The translations under genes were made by a program, and so were the position numbers. A stretch of DNA of 64,000 nucleotides from Rhizobiales bacterium dw_265 (GTDB taxonomy: Bacteria > Pseudomonadota > Alphaproteobacteria > Micropepsales > Micropepsaceae): assembly GCA_018449595.1 (NCBI GenBank), contig JAAVUU010000003.1, forward strand, positions 186,001-250,000. Reading direction: 5' to 3'. Below are positions 16,275-23,969 of this stretch, piece after piece (the first letter of the stretch is position 1; every line of letters starts with the position of its first letter). The notes beneath the pieces were generated by a model, which was not told the DNA's origin, searched no databases, and saw nothing but the letters and a program-made list of their open reading frames with translations.

Positions 16275-17428
16275 GGGGCCGTCTTCTTTTCATTCTGGGC
16301 CAGCACGGCGCGATAATAGCCCAGCATGCGCGCAAGCGTCTCGTCCCAGGAAAAGGTCATGGCGCGGGCGCGGCTCGCCTGGCCCATGCGGGCGCGCAGT
16401 GCGGGGGCTTGCGCCAGGGCGGTGACGGCGGCGGCAAAGGCTTCGACATCGTCGGCCGAGGCCAGCAGGCCGGTTTCGCCCGCCACCACCAGCGAGCGGC
16501 TGCCCGTGGCGTCGGCGCAGACGCAGGCAAGCCCCGAGGCCATGGCCTCCAGGGTGACATTGCCGAAGCTTTCGCTGTCGGAGGGAAAGACGAACAAGTC
16601 GGACGAGGCATAGGCCGCCGCCAGGTCGTCGCCATTGAGGAAACCCAGGAAGAGGGCATGCGGCAGTTGGCTTTCGACAAAGCCGCGGTCGGGGCCGTCG
16701 CCCACGATCACCACCCGATGCGGCACGGCGATGCGGTTCAAGGCGCCGGTCAGCGTATCCAGCCGCTTTTCGCGCACCAGGCGCGAGACATGCAGGATCA
16801 CCAGTTCGTCCGCGCCGATGCCAAGCCGCGCGCGCCATTGGGCGCTGCGGCGATCGGGGGAAAAGCGCGCGGTATCTATGCCGCGTGGCCACAGGCGGAA
16901 ATTGTCGCGCAACCCGTCGGCCAGCAGCACATCGCGTGTGGACTCCGAAGGCACATAGACCGCGCGGCAGCGGTCGTAGAAGCGGCGCAGGTGATCGGTC
17001 AGCAAGCCGGTGAAGGGCGCCAGATACCAATAGTGCCGCAGATAGGTTTCATAGCGGGTGTGATAGGTGGCGACCGCCGGAATATCGTGCGCCTGCGCCA
17101 GCTTCAGCGCGGCGCTGCCCAAAAGGTCCGGCACCGCGATATGGATGATGTCAGGCTGAAAATCCAGCAACTGCCGTTTCACATAGCCCGCCATGCCCAG
17201 GGCCAGGCGGTATTCGGGCCGTCCGGGCAGCGGGATCGACGGCACCGGGACAATGGCGCCCTTATACGCGAAAGCCGGCGTGGCGGCGGTGGGCGTGAAC
17301 ACCAGCACCTCGACGCCCTGCTGCTCCAGCCAGCCCACCAGGCGGTTGAGGGTCAGCGCCACGCCGTCGGCGATATAGTTGTACGAGCTGGTGACCAGCG
17401 CGATCCGCAAAGGCCTGCCCGAGTTCAA
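16271..17428 (-). CDS. GT4 family glycosyltransferase (MgtA/SQD2-like)
   Basis: A 385-residue GT-B enzyme. The segments VTSSYNYIADGVALTLNRLV and YHTRYETYLRHY resemble the alpha-mannosyl/glucosyl or sulfoquinovosyl transferases that glycosylate lipid acceptors such as diacylglycerol. The donor site is seen in LHVSRLVREKRLD, GDGPDRGFVE and the E-x7-E stretch DSESFGNVTLEAMASG. The start is TTG, 10 bases after the desaturase stop, with AGGGG about 8 bases ahead. It follows the synthase and desaturase genes and is coupled to another GT4, so it may place the first sugar on the sphingoid lipid. The fold and lipid-type subgroup are well supported; the acceptor is inferred. Confidence 0.87.
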   Translation of the reverse strand: MNSGRPLRIALVTSSYNYIADGVALTLNRLVGWLEQQGVEVLVFTPTAATPAFAYKGAIVPVPSIPLPGRPEYRLALGMAGYVKRQLLDFQPDIIHIAVPDLLGSAALKLAQAHDIPAVATYHTRYETYLRHYWYLAPFTGLLTDHLRRFYDRCRAVYVPSESTRDVLLADGLRDNFRLWPRGIDTARFSPDRRSAQWRARLGIGADELVILHVSRLVREKRLDTLTGALNRIAVPHRVVIVGDGPDRGFVESQLPHALFLGFLNGDDLAAAYASSDLFVFPSDSESFGNVTLEAMASGLACVCADATGSRSLVVAGETGLLASADDVEAFAAAVTALAQAPALRARMGQASRARAMTFSWDETLARMLGYYRAVLAQNEKKTAP

Positions 17429-17438
17429 GCCGGCGCCC

Positions 17439-18389
17439 CTATTTGCGCGCGGGGCGCAATACGCGGGAATAGAGCGAATAGCGCGGGTCGCAGATGAAGC
17501 TGAGCCACAGCCCCAGCCACGAGGCCGCAGGCTTCAGCGTGTTGTAGAATTCCGGCGCGATGCCGCGAATCTGCGGCAGCCGGTTCCAGGGCACCGACGG
17601 AAAATCGTGATGCTCGTTGTGATAGCCGACATTGAGCGCCAGCCGGTTGAGCATCCCGTAATAGCTGGCGGTTTCCTGTTCCGGGTCCAGGGTGAAATGC
17701 TCCTGAATCCAGCGGCTGCCCAGGGGGTGCAGGCCGATGGAGAAGATCAGCGAAGCCCCCAGATAGAGCAGCGCGTTCCAACCCACCGTATAAACCAGCG
17801 CCACATCGAAGACGCCGCAGGCCGCCAGGCTGGCGACGCTCCAGCCGGTGATGACCGAGATGTTTTCCAGCCTTGCAGGCCGGGTGAGCTGGAACAGCGG
17901 GAACGCCAGCAGCCACAGCGCCTTGCCGTACCAGCGATTGCCGACCAGGCGCGCTTCCCAATGGCTCGCCAGATCGGCGTCATGGGCATAGTCGCCCTGT
18001 TTGGCGTGATGGGCGAGATGACAGATGCTGAAGCCGATGGCGCCCGGGACCAGGTTGGGCAGGTCGGCCAGGATCGCCACCAGGTAGTTGGCGACGCGGT
18101 GGCGGAAGATCAGGTTGTGGGTGGCGTCGTGGATCACGACATAGAGACAGTGATTGGCGAAAGCGCCCACGCCATAGGCCAGCAGCAGCGCCGCCCACCA
18201 GTATTGCAGGCCCAGCCGGCCCATCACCACGGCCAGCGCGATCTGCGATCCCGCCACCACGAGCATGATCAGCGCGGTCCAGGGATTGCGCCCGATCAGG
18301 GCGCGGATTTCCGGATGCACCTTCAGGATGGCTCGTGTCCGGGCCGGATGGGGCTGATCCACGGCCGAAACAAAGAAGGCGCCCGCCAT
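17439..18389 (-). CDS. Sphingolipid delta-4 desaturase-like fatty-acyl desaturase (DEGS type)
   Basis: A 316-residue membrane di-iron enzyme. Three histidine boxes are complete: HDATH at 87-91, HLAHH at 124-128 and HNEHH at 257-261. Beyond these, the text around them matches eukaryotic dihydroceramide delta-4 desaturase DEGS/DES1 unusually well: HPEIRALIG near the N-terminus (HPE(M/I)(R/K)xLxG) and, around the third box, SYYGMLNRLALNVGYHNEHH, then DFPSVPWNRLPQIRGIAPEFY. DEGS enzymes insert the 4,5 double bond of the sphingoid base. About four transmembrane helices are visible. It starts 5 bases after the stop of an alpha-oxoamine synthase of serine-palmitoyltransferase type, which supports a sphingoid substrate. 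Plain acyl-lipid desaturases lack the HPE and NVGYHNEHHDFP context. Confidence 0.85.
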   Translation of the reverse strand: MAGAFFVSAVDQPHPARTRAILKVHPEIRALIGRNPWTALIMLVVAGSQIALAVVMGRLGLQYWWAALLLAYGVGAFANHCLYVVIHDATHNLIFRHRVANYLVAILADLPNLVPGAIGFSICHLAHHAKQGDYAHDADLASHWEARLVGNRWYGKALWLLAFPLFQLTRPARLENISVITGWSVASLAACGVFDVALVYTVGWNALLYLGASLIFSIGLHPLGSRWIQEHFTLDPEQETASYYGMLNRLALNVGYHNEHHDFPSVPWNRLPQIRGIAPEFYNTLKPAASWLGLWLSFICDPRYSLYSRVLRPARK

Positions 18390-18394
18390 CGCTG

Positions 18395-19672
18395 TCAGTC
18401 GGCGCTGCGGCGAAGCTTTTCCAGCTCCTGGGCCACGACCGGCACGGTCTGCAGGATCTGTTCCTCGGTATGGTTGGCGGTGAGGAAGAAGCGCAGCCGC
18501 GCCGTGGTCGCCGACACCGCCGGGCGCACGATGGGCTGCACCTCGATGCCGCGCGCGATCAGGTTGTGCGACAGCATCATCGCCATCTTGTCGTCGCCGA
18601 CAATCAGCGAGGCGACGGGGGATTCCTCGTCGCCGCCGATGGAGAGGCCGTTCTCCCGCGCCACCTGGCGGAAGAATTTGGCGCGTTCGCGCAACCGCTT
18701 GGGGCGGTGCGGCTCGCGCTCCAGTATGTCCAGCGCCGCGATGGCGGCGGCGGTGTCGGCGGGCGACAGTCCGACGCTGAAGATCAGGCCGGGGCACAGG
18801 AAGCGCATATACTCGATCAGGCCGCGGTCGCCGGCGATATAGCCGCCGCTGGACGCCAGGGTCTTGGACAGGGTGCCCATATAGACGTCGATGCTTTCGA
18901 CCGGCATGCCGGCGGCTTCGCAGACACCGCGCCCGGTCTTGCCGGCGATGCCGAAGCTGTGGGCTTCGTCCACCATCAGCAGCATGTCGTGCTTTTTCTT
19001 GATCTCGACGGCCTTCTTGAGGTCCAGGATCTGGCCGTCCATGCTGTAGACGCCTTCGGCCACGATCAGCCCGCGCCGGAAGCCGGCGCGTTCGCGCTCC
19101 AGCAGGGCGTCCAGCCCGTCCCAGTCGCCATTCTGATAGGTGAAGGTCTTGGCCCCTGAGAGACGCGCGCCGGTGATGATGCTGTTATGGGCGCCGCTGT
19201 CGTAAATCACGGCATCGGGACGCGCCAGCAGGTGGGAAATGACGCTGACATTGGTCAGATAGCCGCTGATGAAGACCAGCGCGTCTTCGGTGCCCAGGAA
19301 ATTGGCAAGCTTGCGCTCCAATTCGCCATGCAGCTCGATCTGGCCGGCGACGATGCGGCTGGCCGAAGCCGATGTGCCATACTTGTCGATGGCGTTCTTG
19401 GCGGCGGCCGTGACAGCCGGATGACCGTTCAGGCCCAGATAATTGTAGCCGGAGAAGCTGACCAGGCTCTTGTCGTCACGGCGGATGACGCTGTGGCTGA
19501 CGCCGTCGCGCGGCTGGAAGAAGGGAATGGCCATGTCGTTGTCTTCCAGATCCTGGAAGCGGCGACGCAAGGCGCGATAGCCCGCAAAGTCATCAACGAT
19601 GCTCTTGCGCTCGGGCAATTCCTGTTCGGCCGGTATGGCCTGCTGTTCGGCGGCCGCAGAATGGGTCGTCAT
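18395..19672 (-). CDS. Alpha-oxoamine synthase, serine palmitoyltransferase type
   Basis: A 425-residue PLP enzyme of fold type I. It shows GYNYLGL (substrate entrance), GTSASASRIVAGQ with HGELE, the PLP-ring motif DEAHS at 235-239 and the Schiff-base Lys270 in GTLSKT. Such enzymes condense an amino acid with an acyl thioester and release CO2. The MTTHS start has GAGGGG 7 bases ahead, better than an alternative nine codons upstream. Compared with Sphingomonas SPT (GTNGSR), the GTSASAS version is closer to polyketide- or ACP-linked members, so the acyl donor may be acyl-ACP. The downstream DEGS-like desaturase argues for serine plus a long acyl chain giving 3-ketosphinganine. AONS (biotin) or KBL are less likely because no biotin genes are present. 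Confidence 0.85.
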   Translation of the reverse strand: MTTHSAAAEQQAIPAEQELPERKSIVDDFAGYRALRRRFQDLEDNDMAIPFFQPRDGVSHSVIRRDDKSLVSFSGYNYLGLNGHPAVTAAAKNAIDKYGTSASASRIVAGQIELHGELERKLANFLGTEDALVFISGYLTNVSVISHLLARPDAVIYDSGAHNSIITGARLSGAKTFTYQNGDWDGLDALLERERAGFRRGLIVAEGVYSMDGQILDLKKAVEIKKKHDMLLMVDEAHSFGIAGKTGRGVCEAAGMPVESIDVYMGTLSKTLASSGGYIAGDRGLIEYMRFLCPGLIFSVGLSPADTAAAIAALDILEREPHRPKRLRERAKFFRQVARENGLSIGGDEESPVASLIVGDDKMAMMLSHNLIARGIEVQPIVRPAVSATTARLRFFLTANHTEEQILQTVPVVAQELEKLRRSAD

Positions 19673-20051
19673 TGCCCCTCGAAACTGATCTCTAAACATG
19701 CCCCGCGACCGGAATGGCCGCTTTCAAAAGAGCATAACCGAGAATTTATATGCCACAACCTTCGCCTCCACGGTAAGTCCCTATATTTGCCTTCAAAAAT
19801 GGCACGATGATCGCCGTGAAACCATGTCCTTTTCTCCGGGATGCGGGTTGAAAAGCCTGCATTTTCTCGGTTGACGCGGTTAGCCTGCGTAATATTCGGT
19901 AGCATTTGTTCAGACCGGCGCGGAGGCTTGCGCCGGCCGTGCGCGCCTGTACAGGTCAAAACCCGCACCCTAGTATCCGGAGACAGGCAACCCGCTGGAG
20001 CAGGCCCCGACTCGCCGCGCCTGTCCCCCTCACAGAGTTAATGAGCAAGGC
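19673..20051. promoter_or_regulatory. Divergent control region between sphingoid synthase and Lpt-like exporter
   Basis: A 379-base gap with no convincing gene, AT-richer than the rest of the window. It must hold promoters for the synthase operon (minus) and the exporter operon (plus). For the plus strand, TTGACG at 19871-19876 lies 16 bases before TATTCG at 19893-19898 (or 13 before TAATAT), a weak sigma-70-like candidate. For the minus strand, CATATAAATT around 19750 could be an extended -10. I see no obvious operator dyad. The shared region suggests that synthesis and export are switched on together. Confidence 0.45.
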
Positions 20052-20768
20052 ATGCTTTCTGCGCAGCATCTGGTGAAGTCCTTCGCCGGACGCCGGGTCA
20101 TCGAGGACGTCACCCTGTCCCTGGCGCGGGGCGAGATCGTCGGCCTGTTGGGCCGCAACGGCGCCGGCAAGACCACGACCTTCCAGATGCTGACCGGCAT
20201 GCTGACGCCGGATGCCGGCGTCATCACCCTGGACGACCACCCCATCACCACCATGCCCTTTTATGACCGGGCGCGCTTCGGCATCGCCTATCTGCCCCAG
20301 GCGCCGTTCGTGCCGCGCGGGCTGACGGTGGAACAGAATATCCGGCTGGTGCTGGAGGCGCGGCTGCCCGACCCGGCGGCGCGCGCCGAAAAGATGGCCG
20401 AGCTGGTCGAGGAATTCCGCCTGCAGGAGGTGCGCGGCAAGCGGGTGGGCGAACTGTCGGGCGGCCAGCGCCGCCGCTGCGAGATCGCCATCACGCTCGC
20501 CTGCGAACCGGGCTTCGCCCTGATGGACGAGCCCTTTGCCGGGGTGGACCCGCATGCCACCGACGAAATCGGCCAGATGATCCATACCCTGGCGGCGCGC
20601 GACATCGGGGTGCTGATCACCGACCACAAGGCGCGCGAACTGCTGGGCATCGTCGAGCGCGCCTATGTCATCGAAAGCGGGCGGGTGCTGGCGGAAGGCG
20701 AAACCGCCAGCATCGTCTCCAACGAGGCGGTGCGCCGCGTCTATCTGGGCGAGGCGTTCCGGCTCTGA
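20052..20768 (+). CDS. LptB-like ABC transporter ATPase
   Basis: A 238-residue ABC ATPase of the LptB/branched-chain subclass. Walker A is GRNGAGKTT (about 36-44), the signature is LSGGQRRRCEIA, and Walker B is FALMDEPFAGVDP, followed by the switch His in ITDHK. Length and order match LptB (about 240 residues), which drives lipopolysaccharide extraction from the inner membrane. Here the next two genes encode distant LptF and LptG relatives, joined by TGATG and ATGA overlaps, so the three make one exporter. It lies divergent from a sphingolipid-type synthesis operon and far from any LPS gene, so a lipid other than LPS is the likely cargo. The start ATG has a weak AAGG ahead. Confidence 0.85.
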   Translation: MLSAQHLVKSFAGRRVIEDVTLSLARGEIVGLLGRNGAGKTTTFQMLTGMLTPDAGVITLDDHPITTMPFYDRARFGIAYLPQAPFVPRGLTVEQNIRLVLEARLPDPAARAEKMAELVEEFRLQEVRGKRVGELSGGQRRRCEIAITLACEPGFALMDEPFAGVDPHATDEIGQMIHTLAARDIGVLITDHKARELLGIVERAYVIESGRVLAEGETASIVSNEAVRRVYLGEAFRL

Positions 20769-22090
20769 TGACGGTGTTGGACCAAACCGCTGTTGCCACG
20801 GGCGTTCGAGCGACGCTGGCGAATTTCATGCGCGGCGACTATGCGCGCGGCTTCTTCGCCAGGGTCGCGGTGCAGGCCTTCGCGGTGATCGTGCTGATCG
20901 AGGCCATCTTCCTGGCCGAGCATTTCACCTGGGTATTCCGCGACGCGGTGCGCCATGAGGCCGACCTGTCGGGCATCGCGCTGGTGCTGGCCTGCACCTC
21001 CACCGAGATATTCGACCTGGCGCTGGCGGTGGCGATCCTGATGGCGTCCTATGTCGCCTTGCTGCGGATGCGCGAAAGCCGCGAACTGCTGGTGCTGTTC
21101 GCCTCCGGGGTGGGGCCGTTCCAGTTGAGCGCCCTGATCCTGGTGGTGGCGCTGGCGGGGCAACTGGTCTGCACCGTCGGCTCGGGCCTGGTGGACCCCA
21201 TGTCGCGCTATGCCCAGCGCGCCATCCTGTTCAGTTCGGAACTGCGGTCGCTGAAAAAGGGCGTCGCCAAGAACGAGTTCTATTATTTTCCCTCCTATGT
21301 CGCCTATGCCATGGACCATGTGACGGACGGCGCGCCGCCGCCGATGGCTCCGGGCGAGGTTCCCGTGATTGACGCCAGCGGCGGGGCGGCGCCGGTCGGC
21401 GCGCCCCTGAAAGACCGCACTTTGTTCGTCTATCAGCAGATCGCGCCGCATGCCTCGCGCGTCATAACCTCCGCCCAGGCGCGGCTGGACGGCCCCGACA
21501 AGCAGGGCCGCATTGTGCTGAACCTCAACGATTTCACCGCCCACACTTTTGCCGACGCCCATCCGCTGTCCACCGCCGACGGCGCCGTCGCCAGGGGCCC
21601 CATCAAATGCGACACCTGCCTGGACCAGATGAACGACGCGCCGCGGGTCAGCATGAAGGTGCGCGACATGAGCCAGTTGATGATGGTGGACCAGTTGCTG
21701 CCGTTCAATGCGCGCGGCAACGACACCGCCGAACAGACATTATTCGAACAGTTGTTCGTACCGGACCAGGCGGAGCGCGGGGCGCAGATGCGCCTGCTGG
21801 CCGAGCGATTCTCGCGCAGCCTGCTGGCCTTCCTGGCGCCGCTGGTGGCGCTGCTGGCGGTGTCGCTGACCAACCGGCTGACCAACTGGTTCGCACTGCC
21901 ATTGGCCTGCCTGGGGCTGATGTCGGTCAACCTGTTGTGCGAATGGGTCATCACGACCATCGCGCCCGCCGGTGTCGCGGGCGCGCTGCTGCCCGTGCTG
22001 CTGCTGTATGGCGCGGTGGGGGCGCTGATTTTCCTGGGCATCGTGACGCGCCACAATGACTTTGTGCGGCCGCAGCTGGCGCGCTCATGA
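20768..22090 (+). CDS. LptF-like permease of a lipid exporter, divergent
   Basis: A 440-residue inner-membrane protein with three N-terminal helices (about 37-55, 75-100, 115-135), a large periplasmic part (about 150-345, beta-rich) and three C-terminal helices. This is the LptF/LptG topology. The segment MRESRELLVLFASGVGPFQ after helix 2 corresponds to the coupling region of LptF/G that touches the ATPase (RxxxEl..l.asG). Overall similarity to canonical LptF is low, and a Pro/Ala/Gly-rich insertion with two Cys (KCDTC) is present in the periplasmic domain. With its partner it should pull a lipid from the membrane and pass it to a periplasmic bridge. No LptA, LptC or LptD relative is seen nearby. 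Confidence 0.75.
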   Translation: MTVLDQTAVATGVRATLANFMRGDYARGFFARVAVQAFAVIVLIEAIFLAEHFTWVFRDAVRHEADLSGIALVLACTSTEIFDLALAVAILMASYVALLRMRESRELLVLFASGVGPFQLSALILVVALAGQLVCTVGSGLVDPMSRYAQRAILFSSELRSLKKGVAKNEFYYFPSYVAYAMDHVTDGAPPPMAPGEVPVIDASGGAAPVGAPLKDRTLFVYQQIAPHASRVITSAQARLDGPDKQGRIVLNLNDFTAHTFADAHPLSTADGAVARGPIKCDTCLDQMNDAPRVSMKVRDMSQLMMVDQLLPFNARGNDTAEQTLFEQLFVPDQAERGAQMRLLAERFSRSLLAFLAPLVALLAVSLTNRLTNWFALPLACLGLMSVNLLCEWVITTIAPAGVAGALLPVLLLYGAVGALIFLGIVTRHNDFVRPQLARS

Positions 22091-23295
22091 TCCGGCAGCG
22101 CGGCGCCCGCCCCATCTTTCTGACGCCCTTCGGGCTGCATACCCGCTACATGCTGGGCGCTTACCTGCGCCACACCATGATGGTGGCGGCGGCGCTGATG
22201 ACCATCGCGCTGACCATCGACCTGTGGCCGCAGGTGCCGCTGCTTTCGGTACATGCCTCGGGCATCGGCCTGATATGGAGCATCGCGCGGCTGACGGTGC
22301 TGCGGCTGCCCGACCTGCTGCCGCCCTTCATTCCCTTCGCCACTTTTCTTGGCGTGGTGTGGAGCGAAAGCGCCTTCACCGAATCGCGCGAGCGCATGCT
22401 GATCTGGAACAGCGGCCGTTCGCCGGTGATGTGCCTGGTGCCGGCGCTGCTGGCGGGGCTGTTGATGGGCGCGGCTCTGTTCGGCTTCGACGCCGTGCTG
22501 CGCCCCGCCGCCATCCATGTGCAGATCGGCGAGAAACTGGGGCGCGAGGGCATCCGGCTGGACCGCAGCCAGAGCGGCGGCAATCACTGGATCGCGCTGC
22601 CCGACGGCTTGCTGCGGGCCGAGATCGAATACGGCCCGCCGGTGAAGCTGCACAATCTCACCGTCTACAAGCTGGACCGCGAGGGCCATCTGGCCGAGGT
22701 GGATACCGCGGCGGTGGCGGCGGCGCTGGGCGCCGACCGCTGGCGGCTGGAAAGCGGGCGCTACTGGCGCGCCGACTTCGCCAATCGCGGCGATGTGCTG
22801 ACCAGCGGCGCGGCGGAAGAGGAAAAGGAAAGCCCGTTCGAGACCCGCACCATATCCATGGCGCTGGACCCGCTATGGCTGCGCAACCTGGGACTGTCGC
22901 CGCAATATCTGCGCCTGCCCACGCTGCGGGCGCTGGCCGGCGCCCACATCATGGCGCGCGATGCCAGCGGCTACAAAACCCGGCTGCAGGTGGTGTTCGG
23001 CGAGACGCTGTTCACCGTCGCCATGGCGCTGTTGGGCGCGGTGTTGTCGATGCTCTATTTCGCCTACCAGACGCGCTGGTATGCGCTGGTGGGTGTCCTG
23101 CTGGCGGGCTATCTCGCCCATTTCGCCTCCAAGGCCTTCAGCCTGATGGGCGAGTTCGGTTATATCGCGCCGTTCTTCGCCGGCTGGCTGGCGCCCTTGC
23201 TGCTGGCCGTGACGATCGGCGGCGCCATCCTGGTGATCCAGAAGCGGCGCGGGTTGGGCGTGCGCCTGAAGGACACGCCACACTTTTCCAATTGA
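22087..23295 (+). CDS. LptG-like permease of a lipid exporter, divergent
   Basis: A 402-residue inner-membrane protein with the same 3 + periplasmic + 3 helix layout as the preceding gene. The stretch LPDLLPPFIPFATFLGVVW and then SESRERMLIW-like residues (TESRERMLIWNSG) are the recognisable LptF/G elements: helix 2 and the ATPase-coupling helix. The middle part (about 125-285) is a periplasmic domain expected to be a beta-jellyroll. It begins by ATGA overlap with the LptF-like gene. A strong palindrome follows the stop, so the exporter operon probably ends here. The substrate is inferred to be the glycosylated or free sphingolipid made by the divergent operon. Confidence 0.78.
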   Translation: MIRQRGARPIFLTPFGLHTRYMLGAYLRHTMMVAAALMTIALTIDLWPQVPLLSVHASGIGLIWSIARLTVLRLPDLLPPFIPFATFLGVVWSESAFTESRERMLIWNSGRSPVMCLVPALLAGLLMGAALFGFDAVLRPAAIHVQIGEKLGREGIRLDRSQSGGNHWIALPDGLLRAEIEYGPPVKLHNLTVYKLDREGHLAEVDTAAVAAALGADRWRLESGRYWRADFANRGDVLTSGAAEEEKESPFETRTISMALDPLWLRNLGLSPQYLRLPTLRALAGAHIMARDASGYKTRLQVVFGETLFTVAMALLGAVLSMLYFAYQTRWYALVGVLLAGYLAHFASKAFSLMGEFGYIAPFFAGWLAPLLLAVTIGGAILVIQKRRGLGVRLKDTPHFSN

Positions 23296-23310
23296 ACCCC
23301 TCCGGCCTTC

Positions 23311-23371
23311 GCATCGCAAGCGATGCTACGGCCACCTCCCCTTCCTGTGTGCTTCGCACACAAAGGGGAGG
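23311..23371. terminator. Two hairpins between convergent genes, probable bidirectional terminator
   Basis: The first hairpin pairs GCATCGC with GCGATGC around AA (23311-23326). The second is larger: outer arms CCTCCCCTT (23335-23343) and AAGGGGAGG (23363-23371), with an inner perfect stem TGTGTGC / GCACACA around TTC. It sits between the LptG-like and DUF4833 stops, which converge. CCTCCCC...GGGGAGG palindromes of this look are common intergenic repeats in alphaproteobacteria. Confidence 0.65.
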
Positions 23372-23388
23372 CGGGTTTGTGTAGGCTG

Positions 23389-23967
23389 CTATTTCTGGAC
23401 CAGATGCTCGTGGATCGCCTTGCCGCTGGCGATGTCGGTGCCGAGGATGTCGAGTGACGGCACCTGGGGCATCAGCCCGCCTTCCACCACCTGCAGATAG
23501 ACATAGGCCACCTTCACGGTATGGCTCCCGACCTGCATCAGCGCCTCGGGGCGATGCTGGGCGTCCATCGCCAGGGTCAGCTTGCGCTCCGGCAGGGCGG
23601 CGATGGTGAAGGTGGTGGGCTTGTCGTTTTTTTGGCCGGGCCTGGGCGCATCCACCGTCACGCCATAGGCCATCATGCGTTCCATGAAATTCAGCGGCTG
23701 GCGGCTGCCGTCGATGTTGAACTTGCGCCAGAAGGCCTCGACCGGCGGCTTGTCGAAATTGCCCTGCGCGTCCAGCCGCGCGGCATAGACGATGGTGTTG
23801 GAATTGGGCGAGCGCTGGACATAGAAAAGCTGGTGGGGTTCGTCCGGCGTCTTGAACTCCGGCCGCAGCGGCGTCACTTCGGCGCTTTCGCTGATGCTGC
23901 TGGTGAAGTCGCGCGCCGCGGCGGGCAGCGCGGCCAGCAGGGCCATGCCGGTGAGAAGGCGCTTCAT
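23389..23967 (-). CDS. DUF4833 domain protein, exported
   Basis: A 192-residue protein with a signal peptide (residues 1-18, ending AAARD). The mature part contains LFYVQRSPNSNTIVYAARLD, then FWRKFNIDGSRQPLNFMERM, which I recognise as the DUF4833 pattern (FY.qRs.N.n.v.Y..nl, then W.....G...l...q..aYG). The function of this family is not known to me. It starts 2 bases after the stop of the HSL-type hydrolase and is probably co-transcribed with it. It converges on the Lpt-like operon across a terminator. Periplasmic location plus the neighbouring lipid locus make lipid handling conceivable, but nothing in the sequence shows it. Confidence 0.75.
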   Translation of the reverse strand: MKRLLTGMALLAALPAAARDFTSSISESAEVTPLRPEFKTPDEPHQLFYVQRSPNSNTIVYAARLDAQGNFDKPPVEAFWRKFNIDGSRQPLNFMERMMAYGVTVDAPRPGQKNDKPTTFTIAALPERKLTLAMDAQHRPEALMQVGSHTVKVAYVYLQVVEGGLMPQVPSLDILGTDIASGKAIHEHLVQK

Positions 23968-23969
23968 GG

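Noticed and set aside
18395..19672. Biotin enzyme BioF (AONS)
   Set aside because: No biotin genes near, and the DEGS-like desaturase downstream argues for a sphingoid product, though the fold alone could not exclude it.
20041..20076. Earlier ATG (MSKACF) ahead of the LptB-like gene
   Set aside because: Out of frame and closes after 11 codons; not a start for the ATPase and no evidence for a leader peptide.
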